Of a stretch of DNA of 64,000 nucleotides, positions 52,936 to 61,062 are shown one piece after another (the stretch's first letter is position 1; each line of letters opens with the position of its first letter). The stretch comes from Abiotrophia sp938010525. GTDB taxonomy: Bacteria > Bacillota > Bacilli > Lactobacillales > Aerococcaceae. The notes beneath the pieces are model-generated. The model had not been told where the DNA came from. It made no database searches and worked only from the letters and a program-made list of their open reading frames with translations. The translations under genes and the position numbers were made by a program. The stretch lies in NCBI RefSeq assembly GCF_938010525.1, contig NZ_CALLVK010000025.1:60320-124319 (forward strand). The letters run 5' to 3'.

Positions 52936-53943
52936 ATGATGTCGACACAAGATGAAATTTTGGCGGTTTTACTGGAGCAGGATAGTCAGCCTATTTCTGG
53001 TCAAGCCTTGGCAGACCAATTAGGTTTATCTCGGACCGCTGTCTGGAAGGCTGTCGAAGGCTTACGCCAACAAGGCTATCAAATAGCCAGCCTAAGCAAG
53101 AAGGGTTATCTGCTAGAGAGGGTCAGCCATGCCCTTGATGCCCAGCAAATCAAACGTGACTTGGATGCACCTTTTGAATCGCTGCAAGTCGCCCTTTATG
53201 ACAGTGTCACTTCAACAAATGACCTAGCCAAACAATTTGCTATTCAAGCACCTGGCCAAGCCGGCCTCTTCATCGCTCGCAAACAAACTCAAGGACGTGG
53301 TCGGTCAGGTCGCCATTTCCATTCCGATATTGCCTCCGGCCTCTATCTATCGATCGTCTTCCAACCCCAAGTGACAGATTTAGAAGAAGTGCCCCAATAC
53401 ACCCTGCTAGCTGCCAGTGCCATGGTTGCCGCTCTGGAAGCAGCCAGTGGACAAAAGCTACGTATCAAATGGGTTAATGACATCTTCTGTCGTGGTCGTA
53501 AAATTGGCGGAATCCTGACAGAAGCGACGACCGATATTGAAAGTCGTAGCCTATCCTCGATTATTATTGGCATCGGCCTCAACTTAAGTGGCGACTTCAG
53601 TCAAGCGGAAGCCTCAACTCAGTCTGTTGCAGGAACCCTCTTTGGACAAGAAATGCCGACCGACTTCAATCCCAACCAAGTCATTCATGACTACCTTAAG
53701 CAATTAGCCTACTATATCCGTACCCTCTCTGACAAAACCTACCTACCCCACTATGAAGAACATCTACTGGGCGTCGGGCGCCAAGTTAGCTACCAACAAG
53801 CAGGACAAGAATACACCGGTATTATCCAAGGAATCACCGATCAGGGCCATCTCTTGGTTCAAGATCCTCACGGTCAAATTCGTCCCCTCTTCAGTCAAGA
53901 AGTCCATTTTTCTAGTCAACAATTTGCTGATGACCTCGACTAA
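52936..53943 (+). CDS. birA: biotin--protein ligase and biotin repressor
   Basis: Attaches biotin to carrier lysines. The 335-residue protein has an N-terminal HTH (SGQALADQLGLSRTAVWKAVEGLRQQGYQI, about 21-50), so it can also regulate biotin genes, and a ligase domain with GRGRSGR (120-126), IKWVNDIF and KIGGILTEATTD, then the C-terminal SH3-like domain. The only visible biotinylated protein in the window is the decarboxylase carrier at 40276-40686. Confidence 0.95.
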   Translation: MMSTQDEILAVLLEQDSQPISGQALADQLGLSRTAVWKAVEGLRQQGYQIASLSKKGYLLERVSHALDAQQIKRDLDAPFESLQVALYDSVTSTNDLAKQFAIQAPGQAGLFIARKQTQGRGRSGRHFHSDIASGLYLSIVFQPQVTDLEEVPQYTLLAASAMVAALEAASGQKLRIKWVNDIFCRGRKIGGILTEATTDIESRSLSSIIIGIGLNLSGDFSQAEASTQSVAGTLFGQEMPTDFNPNQVIHDYLKQLAYYIRTLSDKTYLPHYEEHLLGVGRQVSYQQAGQEYTGIIQGITDQGHLLVQDPHGQIRPLFSQEVHFSSQQFADDLD

Positions 53944-53947
53944 AGTA

Positions 53948-53978
53948 AAATCCCGCATCATAAGATGCGGGATTTTTT
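53948..53978. terminator. bidirectional terminator between birA and metQ
   Basis: AAATCCCGCATC / GATGCGGGATTT stem with a short loop, flanked by A and T runs. Confidence 0.92.
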
Positions 53979-53989
53979 GATAGCTCAGA

Positions 53990-54829
53990 TTACCATACCG
54001 GAATCTTAGAGTTCTTGCTTAACTCTTCAATCTTCTTAGCGATTTCGTCTGATTGGAAGATTTCTACGACTTTCTTGTAGAGTTTGTTGTCTTTTTCAGA
54101 CTCTTTAACAGCGATGATGTTTTTGTATTCATCCTTCAATTTTGCTTTGTCAGTTGCATCAACGAAGAGAGCGTCTTTAACGGTTAAGTTAGCATCTGCT
54201 GCATAGTTCCCGTTGATAACTGCTGCATCCACGTCTTTCAAGCTACGTGCTGTTTGAGAAGCGTCCACTTCTTCAAACTTGATGTTCTTGTCGTTCTTGG
54301 TTACGTCGCTAACGCTAGCTAGAATGCCTTTAGCATCGTCTACTTCAATCAAGCCAGCTAATTCTAAGGTCAAGAGGGCACGACCTTGGTTAGTCACATC
54401 GTTAGGAATAGCGATTTTCGCCCCATCTTTAGCTTTTAACTCATCCAAAGATTTAACCTTTTCAGAGTAAATACCTTGAGGTTCTACGTAAGTGAAGCCG
54501 ATGTTCACAACTTTGCCCTTGTTAGCCTTGTTCCATTCTTCCAAGAAGATAATGTGTTGGAAAGCGTTGAGGTCTAATGAACCGTCTTCTACTGCTGCGT
54601 TTGGTAAGTTGTAATCAGAGAAGTTAGTAATTTCGATTTCGATACCTTCATCTTTTTTCGCTTTTTCTGCTACAACTTGCCAGAGTTCCTTGTCAGCTTC
54701 ACCGACAACCCCAACTTTTACTTTTTGGCCTTCAAATTCTTTGGCCGCTTGTGCAGTTGGGAAGCTAGCCCCAAACACTAAACCTGCTGCGAGGGCTAAA
54801 GCCCCTAATTTTTTAACAAACTTTTTCAT
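53990..54829 (-). CDS. MetQ/NlpA-family substrate-binding protein (distal copy)
   Basis: Solute receptor for the methionine ABC transporter, 279 residues. Signal peptide MKKFVKKLGALALAAGLVFGASFPTAQA followed by an NlpA domain (VKVGVVGEADKELWQVV, YNLPNAAVEDGSLDLNAFQHIIFL, DASQTARSLKDVDAAVINGNYA). The lipobox cysteine is absent: the usual Gly/Ala-Cys position reads GAS, and an AxA signal-peptidase I site follows. About half identical to the copy at 56079-56915. Last gene of the met operon. Confidence 0.9.
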   Translation of the reverse strand: MKKFVKKLGALALAAGLVFGASFPTAQAAKEFEGQKVKVGVVGEADKELWQVVAEKAKKDEGIEIEITNFSDYNLPNAAVEDGSLDLNAFQHIIFLEEWNKANKGKVVNIGFTYVEPQGIYSEKVKSLDELKAKDGAKIAIPNDVTNQGRALLTLELAGLIEVDDAKGILASVSDVTKNDKNIKFEEVDASQTARSLKDVDAAVINGNYAADANLTVKDALFVDATDKAKLKDEYKNIIAVKESEKDNKLYKKVVEIFQSDEIAKKIEELSKNSKIPVW

Positions 54830-54846
54830 ATTGCATGACTCCTTTA

Positions 54847-56052
54847 TTAATTATTATTTGTTTGTGTCAATGATTGATGCTGGGCCTTAATGGCCGCTAG
54901 TTTTTCCGGATCCAACAGAAGCGCCAAGGCCGTATTAGCCAGCAAGGTGGCTGCCACCGCTATGGAAGCATAACCCTTAGGGCTACCTGCTGCGGCTTTA
55001 AACTCCTCGGAATGGCCTGGAATTGGGCTGTCACTAATGGAAACCGTAGGTTGAATGGTAGGCACGACTTGAGAGACATTGCCGACATCAGAAGAACCTA
55101 GCGAATTACGCTCGCTTCTTTCGATTTCGGACTCGTCAATGCCATAGTCGGCGACTTCTTGGAAGAAGAGTTGGTCAAAGAGTGGCGTTGGTACCACATC
55201 GTCCACCCAGTTCTGGAAGAGACCAAACTTGTAGTCGCATCCTGTTGCTAGCGCCGCTCCTTTGACAATATTTTCTACCTTTTGGTAGACACTTTCCAAG
55301 GTCTTGCGCTCAGCAGCTCTGAGATAGAAGCGACCTGATGCATATTCTGGAATGACATTGGCAGCCTGACCGCCGTTGGTGATAATACCATGGATGTTGA
55401 CATCCTTAGTCAGATTTAAGCGTAAGGCATTAATGGAGTTGAAGACTTGAATCAAAGCCTCCAAGGCGTTAATGCCTGCTTCCGGTGCCCCCGCTGCATG
55501 TGAAGCCCGGCCAAAAAACTCAATATCAACTGGCGCATTAGCCAAGAGCCGTAAGGTCGGCGCGAATTTGTGGGCTGGGTGAGCACAAAGGGCGGCATCG
55601 ACATCCTGGAAGAAACCTGCCTTAACATAGGAACCTTTGGCAGAGCCGTTCTCCCCGCCTTCTTCTCCAGGTGTTCCATATACTCGGATTTCACCACCTA
55701 AATCATCGATAACGGCTTTGAGGGCTACAGCTGCTAGGAGTGAATAATTACCGAATAGGTTATGCCCACAAGCATGGCCAATACCTGGCAATGCATCATA
55801 CTCGGCTAGGAAGGCCAAGACAGGACCAGGCTTGCTTGCCCGGTAGACCCCGACAAAACCAGTCTCATGACCTGCAATGTTCTGGGTGACTTCAAAGCCT
55901 TCGTGCCGCAATTGATTAGCCAGTAGGTCAGATGCAAAATATTCTGTGTTGCAGACCTCAGGCCGCTCATAAATGGCCTTGGCATGGTCTTGGTAAGTGG
56001 CTAATTTTTCCGCGACAACTTCGCGAATTCTATCTTTGTAGGCCTGGGTCAT
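54847..56052 (-). CDS. M20-family amidohydrolase/peptidase
   Basis: A 401-residue metal-dependent hydrolase of the AbgB/M20D type. YDALPGIGHACGHN and GTPGEEGGENGSAKG contain the metal ligands, ASHAAGAPEAGINALEALIQVFNSI is the dimerisation-domain signature, and SSDVGNVSQVVPT is near the end. A comparable gene sits in the metQ-M20-metN-metP cluster of streptococci, so it may release methionine from N-acyl or dipeptide forms; that role is inferred. AAAGGAGGT precedes the ATG. Confidence 0.88.
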   Translation of the reverse strand: MTQAYKDRIREVVAEKLATYQDHAKAIYERPEVCNTEYFASDLLANQLRHEGFEVTQNIAGHETGFVGVYRASKPGPVLAFLAEYDALPGIGHACGHNLFGNYSLLAAVALKAVIDDLGGEIRVYGTPGEEGGENGSAKGSYVKAGFFQDVDAALCAHPAHKFAPTLRLLANAPVDIEFFGRASHAAGAPEAGINALEALIQVFNSINALRLNLTKDVNIHGIITNGGQAANVIPEYASGRFYLRAAERKTLESVYQKVENIVKGAALATGCDYKFGLFQNWVDDVVPTPLFDQLFFQEVADYGIDESEIERSERNSLGSSDVGNVSQVVPTIQPTVSISDSPIPGHSEEFKAAAGSPKGYASIAVAATLLANTALALLLDPEKLAAIKAQHQSLTQTNNN

Positions 56053-56078
56053 TGGCCCACCTCCTTTTATTTCAAGGC

Positions 56079-56915
56079 TTATTTAGTACCGAAAGTTTCC
56101 CAAGCTGGTAAGAGTGAACCTTTAGAAACTTCTTCGATAACCTTCTTAGTATCTTCTGTTTGGTAAGCTTCTACAATTTTCTTGTAAGTCGCATTTTCTG
56201 CGTCTTTCTTACGTGCCACGATAATGTTCACGTAAGGTTTTGAGCTTTTATCAACTGGCTCTAAGTAGATAGCATCTTTGGATGGTGTGTAACCTGCATC
56301 AACTGCTACCCCTGAGTTGATGATAGAAGCTGTCACGTCATCTAAAGCACGAGCCGTTTGGGAAGCATCTAACTCTTGAATCTTAAGGTTGAGCTTGTTT
56401 TCTTTGATGTCAGAAACGGTTGGTTTGTAGCCTTTTGCTTCATCTACTTTGATTAAGCCTGCTGTTTGCAAGAGGCGTAAGGCACGACCGCCGTTTGTTG
56501 GGTCAGAAGGAATCGCCACTGTGTCGCCTTCCTTCAAGTCTTTAATATCTTTGATTTTCTTAGAGTAAACCCCTAATGGCGCGTTAACGGTATTCCCGAT
56601 AGAGACTAATTCTTGATCCTTGTGCTCTTGTAAGTAGCTATCCAAGAAAATTTGATGTTGGAAAGCGTTGAGATCAATTGAGCCGTCAGCCAAAGCTGCG
56701 TTTGGTTGGCTGTATTCTGTGAATTTTACATATTCAAGCTCGATGCCATCTTTGGCTAAGCGTTCTTTGACATTGTCCCATACTCGGGTGTCGTCGCCGA
56801 CTAAACCAAGTTTAACTTTTTCTGCCGCTTGAGCAGAAGTGACAGGTGCTAGGGCGCTAATGCCTAGACTAACTGGGATGATAATTGCAGCAAGTGTTTT
56901 AATCCATTTTTTCAT
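56079..56915 (-). CDS. metQ: MetQ/NlpA-family methionine-binding protein (proximal copy)
   Basis: A 278-residue binding protein for the adjacent MetNI transporter. Signal peptide MKKWIKTLAAIIIPVSLGISALAPVTSAQA with no cysteine at all, so it is not a typical lipoprotein. Mature part: VKLGLVGDDTRVWDNVKERL, YSQPNAALADGSIDLNAFQHQIFLDSYL and ELDASQTARALDDVTASIINSGVAVDAG, as in MetQ. Located directly after metI. Confidence 0.92.
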   Translation of the reverse strand: MKKWIKTLAAIIIPVSLGISALAPVTSAQAAEKVKLGLVGDDTRVWDNVKERLAKDGIELEYVKFTEYSQPNAALADGSIDLNAFQHQIFLDSYLQEHKDQELVSIGNTVNAPLGVYSKKIKDIKDLKEGDTVAIPSDPTNGGRALRLLQTAGLIKVDEAKGYKPTVSDIKENKLNLKIQELDASQTARALDDVTASIINSGVAVDAGYTPSKDAIYLEPVDKSSKPYVNIIVARKKDAENATYKKIVEAYQTEDTKKVIEEVSKGSLLPAWETFGTK

Positions 56916-56944
56916 TGAGTGTTCCTCCTAAAATTGTGAGTTGA

Positions 56945-57679
56945 TTAGTGGGTGACGCGTTTTTCAATACGTCGAGCAATAAATTGAGTGATGAAGACCA
57001 AGATTAAAATCAAGATGGTCGACATTAAGGTGACATCTGTCTGGAATCGGTTATAACCACGAGAGATGGCTAGGTTCCCTAGACCACCACCACCGACAGC
57101 ACCTGCCATGGCGGTTAAACCAATCACGCTGATTAAGGTAAGGGCTGACGCGCGGACGATACCTGGCAGCCCTTCTTTGAGATAAACGCGGAAGATAATA
57201 CCCCAAGGGCTAGTCCCCATGGCTTGTGCGGCTTCCACAACCCCTGGATTGACTTCTAAGAGGGCATTCTCGACCTGACGAGCGAAGAAGGGGATAACCC
57301 CTGCAATCAGTGGCACCAAGGCGGCCTTGGAACCAATGGTCGTACCTGCTAAGAAGCGAGTGGTCGTCGCTAAGAGGGCGACTAAGATAATAAAGGGAAT
57401 GGACCGGAAAATGTTGACCAGTTGATCTAGGATTCTATAGAACCAACGATTTTCCAGAATTCCGCCGTCATGGGTAACTACTAAAATCACACCCAGCAAA
57501 ATCCCGAAGATACCCGACCAGAGGGCCGTCCAGAAAGTCATGTAAAGGGTTTGTTGTGTGGCCTCTAAAAAGTCCTTAGGAATTTTAGCCACGTTAGGCA
57601 TGATGGGCTCTAAACTTGCCCAGGCTTGGTTAAACCAAGCACCAAAATTATCGGAAAACTCTGCTAACCATGTTGCCAT
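56945..57679 (-). CDS. metI: methionine ABC transporter permease
   Basis: A 244-residue inner-membrane permease with about five hydrophobic helices, an N-terminal ~45-residue extension and the EAA-like coupling segment VEAAQAMGTSPWGIIFRVYLKEGLPGIVRA. The VGGGGLGNLAISRGYNRF motif near the end is typical of MetI. The ATG overlaps the metN stop by one base. Confidence 0.95.
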   Translation of the reverse strand: MATWLAEFSDNFGAWFNQAWASLEPIMPNVAKIPKDFLEATQQTLYMTFWTALWSGIFGILLGVILVVTHDGGILENRWFYRILDQLVNIFRSIPFIILVALLATTTRFLAGTTIGSKAALVPLIAGVIPFFARQVENALLEVNPGVVEAAQAMGTSPWGIIFRVYLKEGLPGIVRASALTLISVIGLTAMAGAVGGGGLGNLAISRGYNRFQTDVTLMSTILILILVFITQFIARRIEKRVTH

Positions 57680-58854
57680 TAGTCTTTTGCACCTCCCTTG
57701 TAGTCTTTGGCGCTGTTCGGCCGCTTAAGAAACTTAAGGTTGACACCTTGTTCTTTAATATAGGCAACCGCAGCTTCCTTGTCGGCTTCTGCCCCGGCCA
57801 AGGTGACAATCAAATTCCCAATTGGCGTATTATCAATAATCTCGACATTACCATGCAAGATATTGGCGGTGACATTGAAGAGACTGTAGAGGGTCACAAT
57901 CAGTGGCTCATCGGTTTCGTCACCTAAGTAGGATAATTCTACTAGCCATTCATCATCCTTAAGTTGAGAGAATTTTGGCTGACTGAGAATAGTAGCTAAG
58001 GCCTGGTCTACATGGGTTGCAGTCCGAATGAAGTCGCGGGTTAGAGCTTGGGCTGGTTGGCTGAAGATTGGCACCACTGAGCCGGCTTCAATCACTTCCC
58101 CATTTTCCATTACGGCTACCTTGTTACAGATTTCCTTGACTACTTGCATCTCATGAGTGATTAAGACGATGGTCAAACCTAGCTTTTGGTTCAATTCTTT
58201 GAGCAAGTCCAAAATCTGCAAGGTAGTTTTAGGGTCGAGAGCACTGGTTGCTTCATCACAGAGTAGAATCTTAGGATTGCTAGCTAAGGCCCGCGCAATC
58301 GCCACCCGTTGCTTTTGGCCGCCAGATAATTGGCTTGGATAAGCTTCTGCCTTATCAGCAATCCCTACTAGTTCAAGTAACTCTAAAACCTTTTGGCGAC
58401 GTTCCTTGCGAACTTGAGACCAGAACTTGAAAGGTGCGGCCAACTTCTCGCCGGCCTTTCCGGACCATTTCCAAAAGGCTAAGGCCTGACCGACATGCTG
58501 GCCAAACTTGCGGAAGTTCTCACCATCATATTGAAGTGGGAAAGCCACATTATTGAAGACTGTTCGACTGTGCATGAGGTTGAAGTGTTGGAAAATCATC
58601 CCAATTTTCTTACGTTCCTCACGTAATCGTCGACTAGAGAGTCCCTGAAGTGCTACCTTACCAACGGTCACTTGCCCGCCTGTTGGACGTTGCAAGAGGT
58701 TGATGACCCGGACCAGAGTGGATTTACCAGCACCAGAGTAACCGACAATCCCGTAAATATCTCCTTCTTCAATCTTCAAATCAACGTCTTTGACTGCTTG
58801 GACCTGGCGGTCCTTCTGTCTGAATGTGACAGAGATATTCTTTAATTCTATCAC
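57679..58854 (-). CDS. metN: methionine ABC transporter ATP-binding protein
   Basis: A 391-residue ATPase. Walker A GYSGAGKSTL (38-47), Q-loop MIFQHFNLM, signature LSGGQKQRVAIARAL (about 176-190), Walker B ILLCDEATSALD, and a C-terminal NIL/ACT-type methionine-sensing domain (about 310-385). Most MetN proteins are about 340-355 residues; an extra segment of roughly 30 residues, rich in Phe, Trp and Lys, is inserted around 113-148 before the helical-domain signature. GTG start at 58854 with AGGAGG upstream. First gene of the met operon, behind two T-boxes. Confidence 0.94.
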   Translation of the reverse strand: MIELKNISVTFRQKDRQVQAVKDVDLKIEEGDIYGIVGYSGAGKSTLVRVINLLQRPTGGQVTVGKVALQGLSSRRLREERKKIGMIFQHFNLMHSRTVFNNVAFPLQYDGENFRKFGQHVGQALAFWKWSGKAGEKLAAPFKFWSQVRKERRQKVLELLELVGIADKAEAYPSQLSGGQKQRVAIARALASNPKILLCDEATSALDPKTTLQILDLLKELNQKLGLTIVLITHEMQVVKEICNKVAVMENGEVIEAGSVVPIFSQPAQALTRDFIRTATHVDQALATILSQPKFSQLKDDEWLVELSYLGDETDEPLIVTLYSLFNVTANILHGNVEIIDNTPIGNLIVTLAGAEADKEAAVAYIKEQGVNLKFLKRPNSAKDYKGGAKD

Positions 58855-58877
58855 CTATAATTCCTCCTTATTTCAAG

Positions 58878-59165
58878 GCTCGTGGGTGGGCGGGTTACAA
58901 AAAAGCCCCCAAGGCGGCCTGCTGCCTACCTTGAGGGCGTCATGACGCGTTACCACCTCTTGTTCAGGCAATACTCACATATTGCCCCTTAGCGAGTACC
59001 CTGATTGGATACTCTTTGCTTTTAACGGTCGCACCGAGACTTGAATTAGCTTAAGCCATTCGAAATCTTCGCTCCATAGCCATTTTCATGTCGTTGCCTT
59101 GCTTCGTTCCACCACCCGAAGCTCTCTGTGAAGGCGAGGCGACCTTACTTACTATTTCATCGCAT
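58878..59165 (-). promoter_or_regulatory. methionine T-box riboswitch, downstream copy
   Basis: Complete T-box leader on the minus strand. Stem I carries the CAGAGAG bulge (near 59132) and the GGGTGGTG apical loop; after the closing GTCG/CGAC helix the specifier bulge reads AUG (59087-59089), Met. The T-box sequence AGGTGGTAACGCG is at 58946-58958, followed by a strong terminator stem GCCCTCAAGG / CCTTGGGGGC with a T6 tail (58898-58938). Uncharged tRNA-Met would favour the antiterminator and allow metN transcription. Confidence 0.88.
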
Positions 59166-59169
59166 TATC

Positions 59170-59453
59170 TTATCTTAAAAAAAATAGCCCTCTCTACTAA
59201 CTCTTGTTAGTAAAAGGACGATGTGATCGTGTTACCACCTTTTATTCGGAAGCCTAAACTTCCCTCTACCCAGCTGGCCTTACAGCGTAACTGGTATTCC
59301 TGGTAACGGGGGAATGACCCGAACACACCTACCTATCGGCGTATTTATCTCCCAGACCATCTTCATAACCTATTCGATAGTACCTTTCACCTGCCGGTAC
59401 CTCTCTTGAATCGCTAGTTTTACTACTCTTCTGTTCAACGATATTTCAGATAT
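59170..59453 (-). promoter_or_regulatory. methionine T-box riboswitch, upstream copy
   Basis: A second complete leader directly upstream: AGTA and AAGAGAG motifs in Stem I, a GGTACC/GGTAC apical helix, specifier AUG at 59364-59366 after the AACT/GGTT helix, T-box AAGGTGGTAACACG at 59229-59242, and a terminator with stem ACTAAC / GTTAGT extended by UUUU/GAGA pairs and eight T residues (59177-59184). No gene lies between the two leaders, so transcription must pass both decisions to reach metN. Confidence 0.86.
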
Positions 59454-59459
59454 GCCTCT

Positions 59460-59488
59460 ACTATACCCAGATTCCAGCTAAAAGTCAA
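59460..59488 (-). promoter_or_regulatory. promoter of the met operon
   Basis: Minus-strand TTGACT (59483-59488), 17-base spacer, TATAGT (59460-59465), about 600 bases upstream of metN. No second promoter is evident between the two T-boxes. Confidence 0.85.
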
Positions 59489-59630
59489 GCCTTTTATGAT
59501 AAAATTCTGATGAAGAGGTGAGTTCTTCTCATTTTTACTTGGACTTTTTTCACCATGCTCTAGATTATGTCGGTCTATGTATGATAAACTATTAGATAGA
59601 AGTTAAGGAAGAAAGGGAAGTGCTCATCAG

Positions 59631-60797
59631 ATGTCAACGCCACAAGTCAATCAAGGCCTGCTCGCCATTAAGCCGAGCCCTATCCGTAGTTTTAACGACC
59701 AAATCAGCAAAATTGAAGGCTTGATCCCCCTCACTATCGGGGAACCAGACTTTCCAACACCCGATTTCATTAAGGAAGCCGCCATCGAGGCCATCCGCAA
59801 GGACCTGAATGGCTACACTCATTCGCGTGGTCTCTTAGCCTTGCGCCAAGCTATTAGCGATTTTCTAGAGCGTCACTATGAACTCCAATATAGTCCTGAA
59901 GAAGAAATCATCGTGACCGTTGGCGCGACCGAAGCTTTATTTGCCAGTCTGGTTGGCTTACTTAACCCTGGCCAAAAAGTCATTGTACCCGCACCTAACT
60001 ATGTTATCTACGAAACACAAGTTCGTCTTGCTGGGGCAGAACTCATTCGTCACGATGTCAGCCATAGCAACTTTAAGCTAGAGGCAGAAGAACTCAAGGC
60101 TCAGTTAGAAAGCCATCCTGAAATTAAGATTCTACTCTTGAACCATCCTTGCAACCCTACAGGCGTCACCTATAGTCGAGAGGAGTTGGAGGCTCTAGCC
60201 AATGTGGCCCGCCAATATGACCTCATGATTGTTTCGGATGAAATTTATAGCGAACTTACCTATTCTGATAATCATGTTTCCATGGCGGAACTAGCTCCTG
60301 AGCGCACCATTCTGATTAACGGGACCTCTAAATTCTATGCCATGACTGGTTGGCGCTCTTGCTTTATTGCAGGGCCTAAGGACTATCTGAGCCAAATCTT
60401 CAAGGTCCACCAAGCAACTATCAATACGCCACCATCCGTCTCACAATATGGTTCTATTGCTGCCTATCACTCAGGTGATGATAGTATTCATGAGATGCGT
60501 CAAGCCTATGACCAACGCCGCCAATTCCTTATTGGCCGTTTCCGCGAGATTGGCTACCAAACCTTGCTTCCAGAAGGCGCCTTTTACCTCTTCGTTAAAG
60601 TACCTGACTGGTTCCAAGGTGATGACTTCGCCTTCTGTCTGGCCCTGGCTCAAGAAGCTAAGGTTGGGGCAGTCCCTGGCCAGTCTTTTGGACCTGGAGG
60701 ATCAGGCTACTTCCGTATCAGCTATGCTGCCAGCTTAGAAAAATTGGCAGAAGCCATGAATCGAATTCAAGCCTTTACCCAAGAAAAGACTAAATAA
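59631..60797 (+). CDS. PLP-dependent class I aminotransferase (PatA-like)
   Basis: A 388-residue aminotransferase of fold type I. The PLP lysine lies in NGTSKFYAMTGWR; LLNHPCNPTGVTYSREE and IVSDEIYSELTY are the cofactor-binding Asn and Asp/Tyr motifs; GGSGYFRISYA supplies the carboxylate-binding arginine. It resembles the PatA/aromatic or branched-chain aminotransferases of lactic acid bacteria, but specificity is not clear. It is divergent from the methionine operon and followed by the tautomerase gene after 18 bases. Confidence 0.88.
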   Translation: MSTPQVNQGLLAIKPSPIRSFNDQISKIEGLIPLTIGEPDFPTPDFIKEAAIEAIRKDLNGYTHSRGLLALRQAISDFLERHYELQYSPEEEIIVTVGATEALFASLVGLLNPGQKVIVPAPNYVIYETQVRLAGAELIRHDVSHSNFKLEAEELKAQLESHPEIKILLLNHPCNPTGVTYSREELEALANVARQYDLMIVSDEIYSELTYSDNHVSMAELAPERTILINGTSKFYAMTGWRSCFIAGPKDYLSQIFKVHQATINTPPSVSQYGSIAAYHSGDDSIHEMRQAYDQRRQFLIGRFREIGYQTLLPEGAFYLFVKVPDWFQGDDFAFCLALAQEAKVGAVPGQSFGPGGSGYFRISYAASLEKLAEAMNRIQAFTQEKTK

Positions 60798-60815
60798 TCT
60801 TAAGGAGGAGCCTTT

Positions 60816-60986
60816 ATGCCATTTATCCACGTTGAACTATTAGAAGGTCGTAGCCCTCAAGCCAAAGAAGCCATGGCCAAAGAAATTATTGAGGTCGTGT
60901 CCAAACATAGTGGTGCGCCTACCGAACGCATTCACGTTGTCTTTCAAGACATGAAGAAAGAAAACTATTTCCACAATCCTAAATAG
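60816..60986 (+). CDS. 4-oxalocrotonate tautomerase family protein
   Basis: A 56-residue protein, MPFIHVELLEGRSPQAKEAM..., ending FHNPK. After Met removal Pro-1 would be the catalytic base, and the arginine of the EGRS segment corresponds to Arg-11 of the family; the APTERIHVVFQDM strand is also typical. TAAGGAGGAG lies before the ATG. Such small tautomerases in Firmicutes (e.g. YwhB-like) have no settled role; keto-enol tautomerisation of an aromatic 2-oxoacid made by the preceding aminotransferase is possible but unproven. Confidence 0.9.
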   Translation: MPFIHVELLEGRSPQAKEAMAKEIIEVVSKHSGAPTERIHVVFQDMKKENYFHNPK

Positions 60987-60997
60987 ACAGGTAGACT

Positions 60998-61024
60998 GGC
61001 TGAGGTAATTCCTCAGCCTTTTCC
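60998..61024 (+). terminator. terminator after the tautomerase gene
   Basis: GGCTGAGG-TAATT-CCTCAGCC hairpin followed by TTTTCC. Confidence 0.78.
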
Positions 61025-61062
61025 TCAGCCTTTACCATTAGCTAATTGAAGGAGGCACTAAG

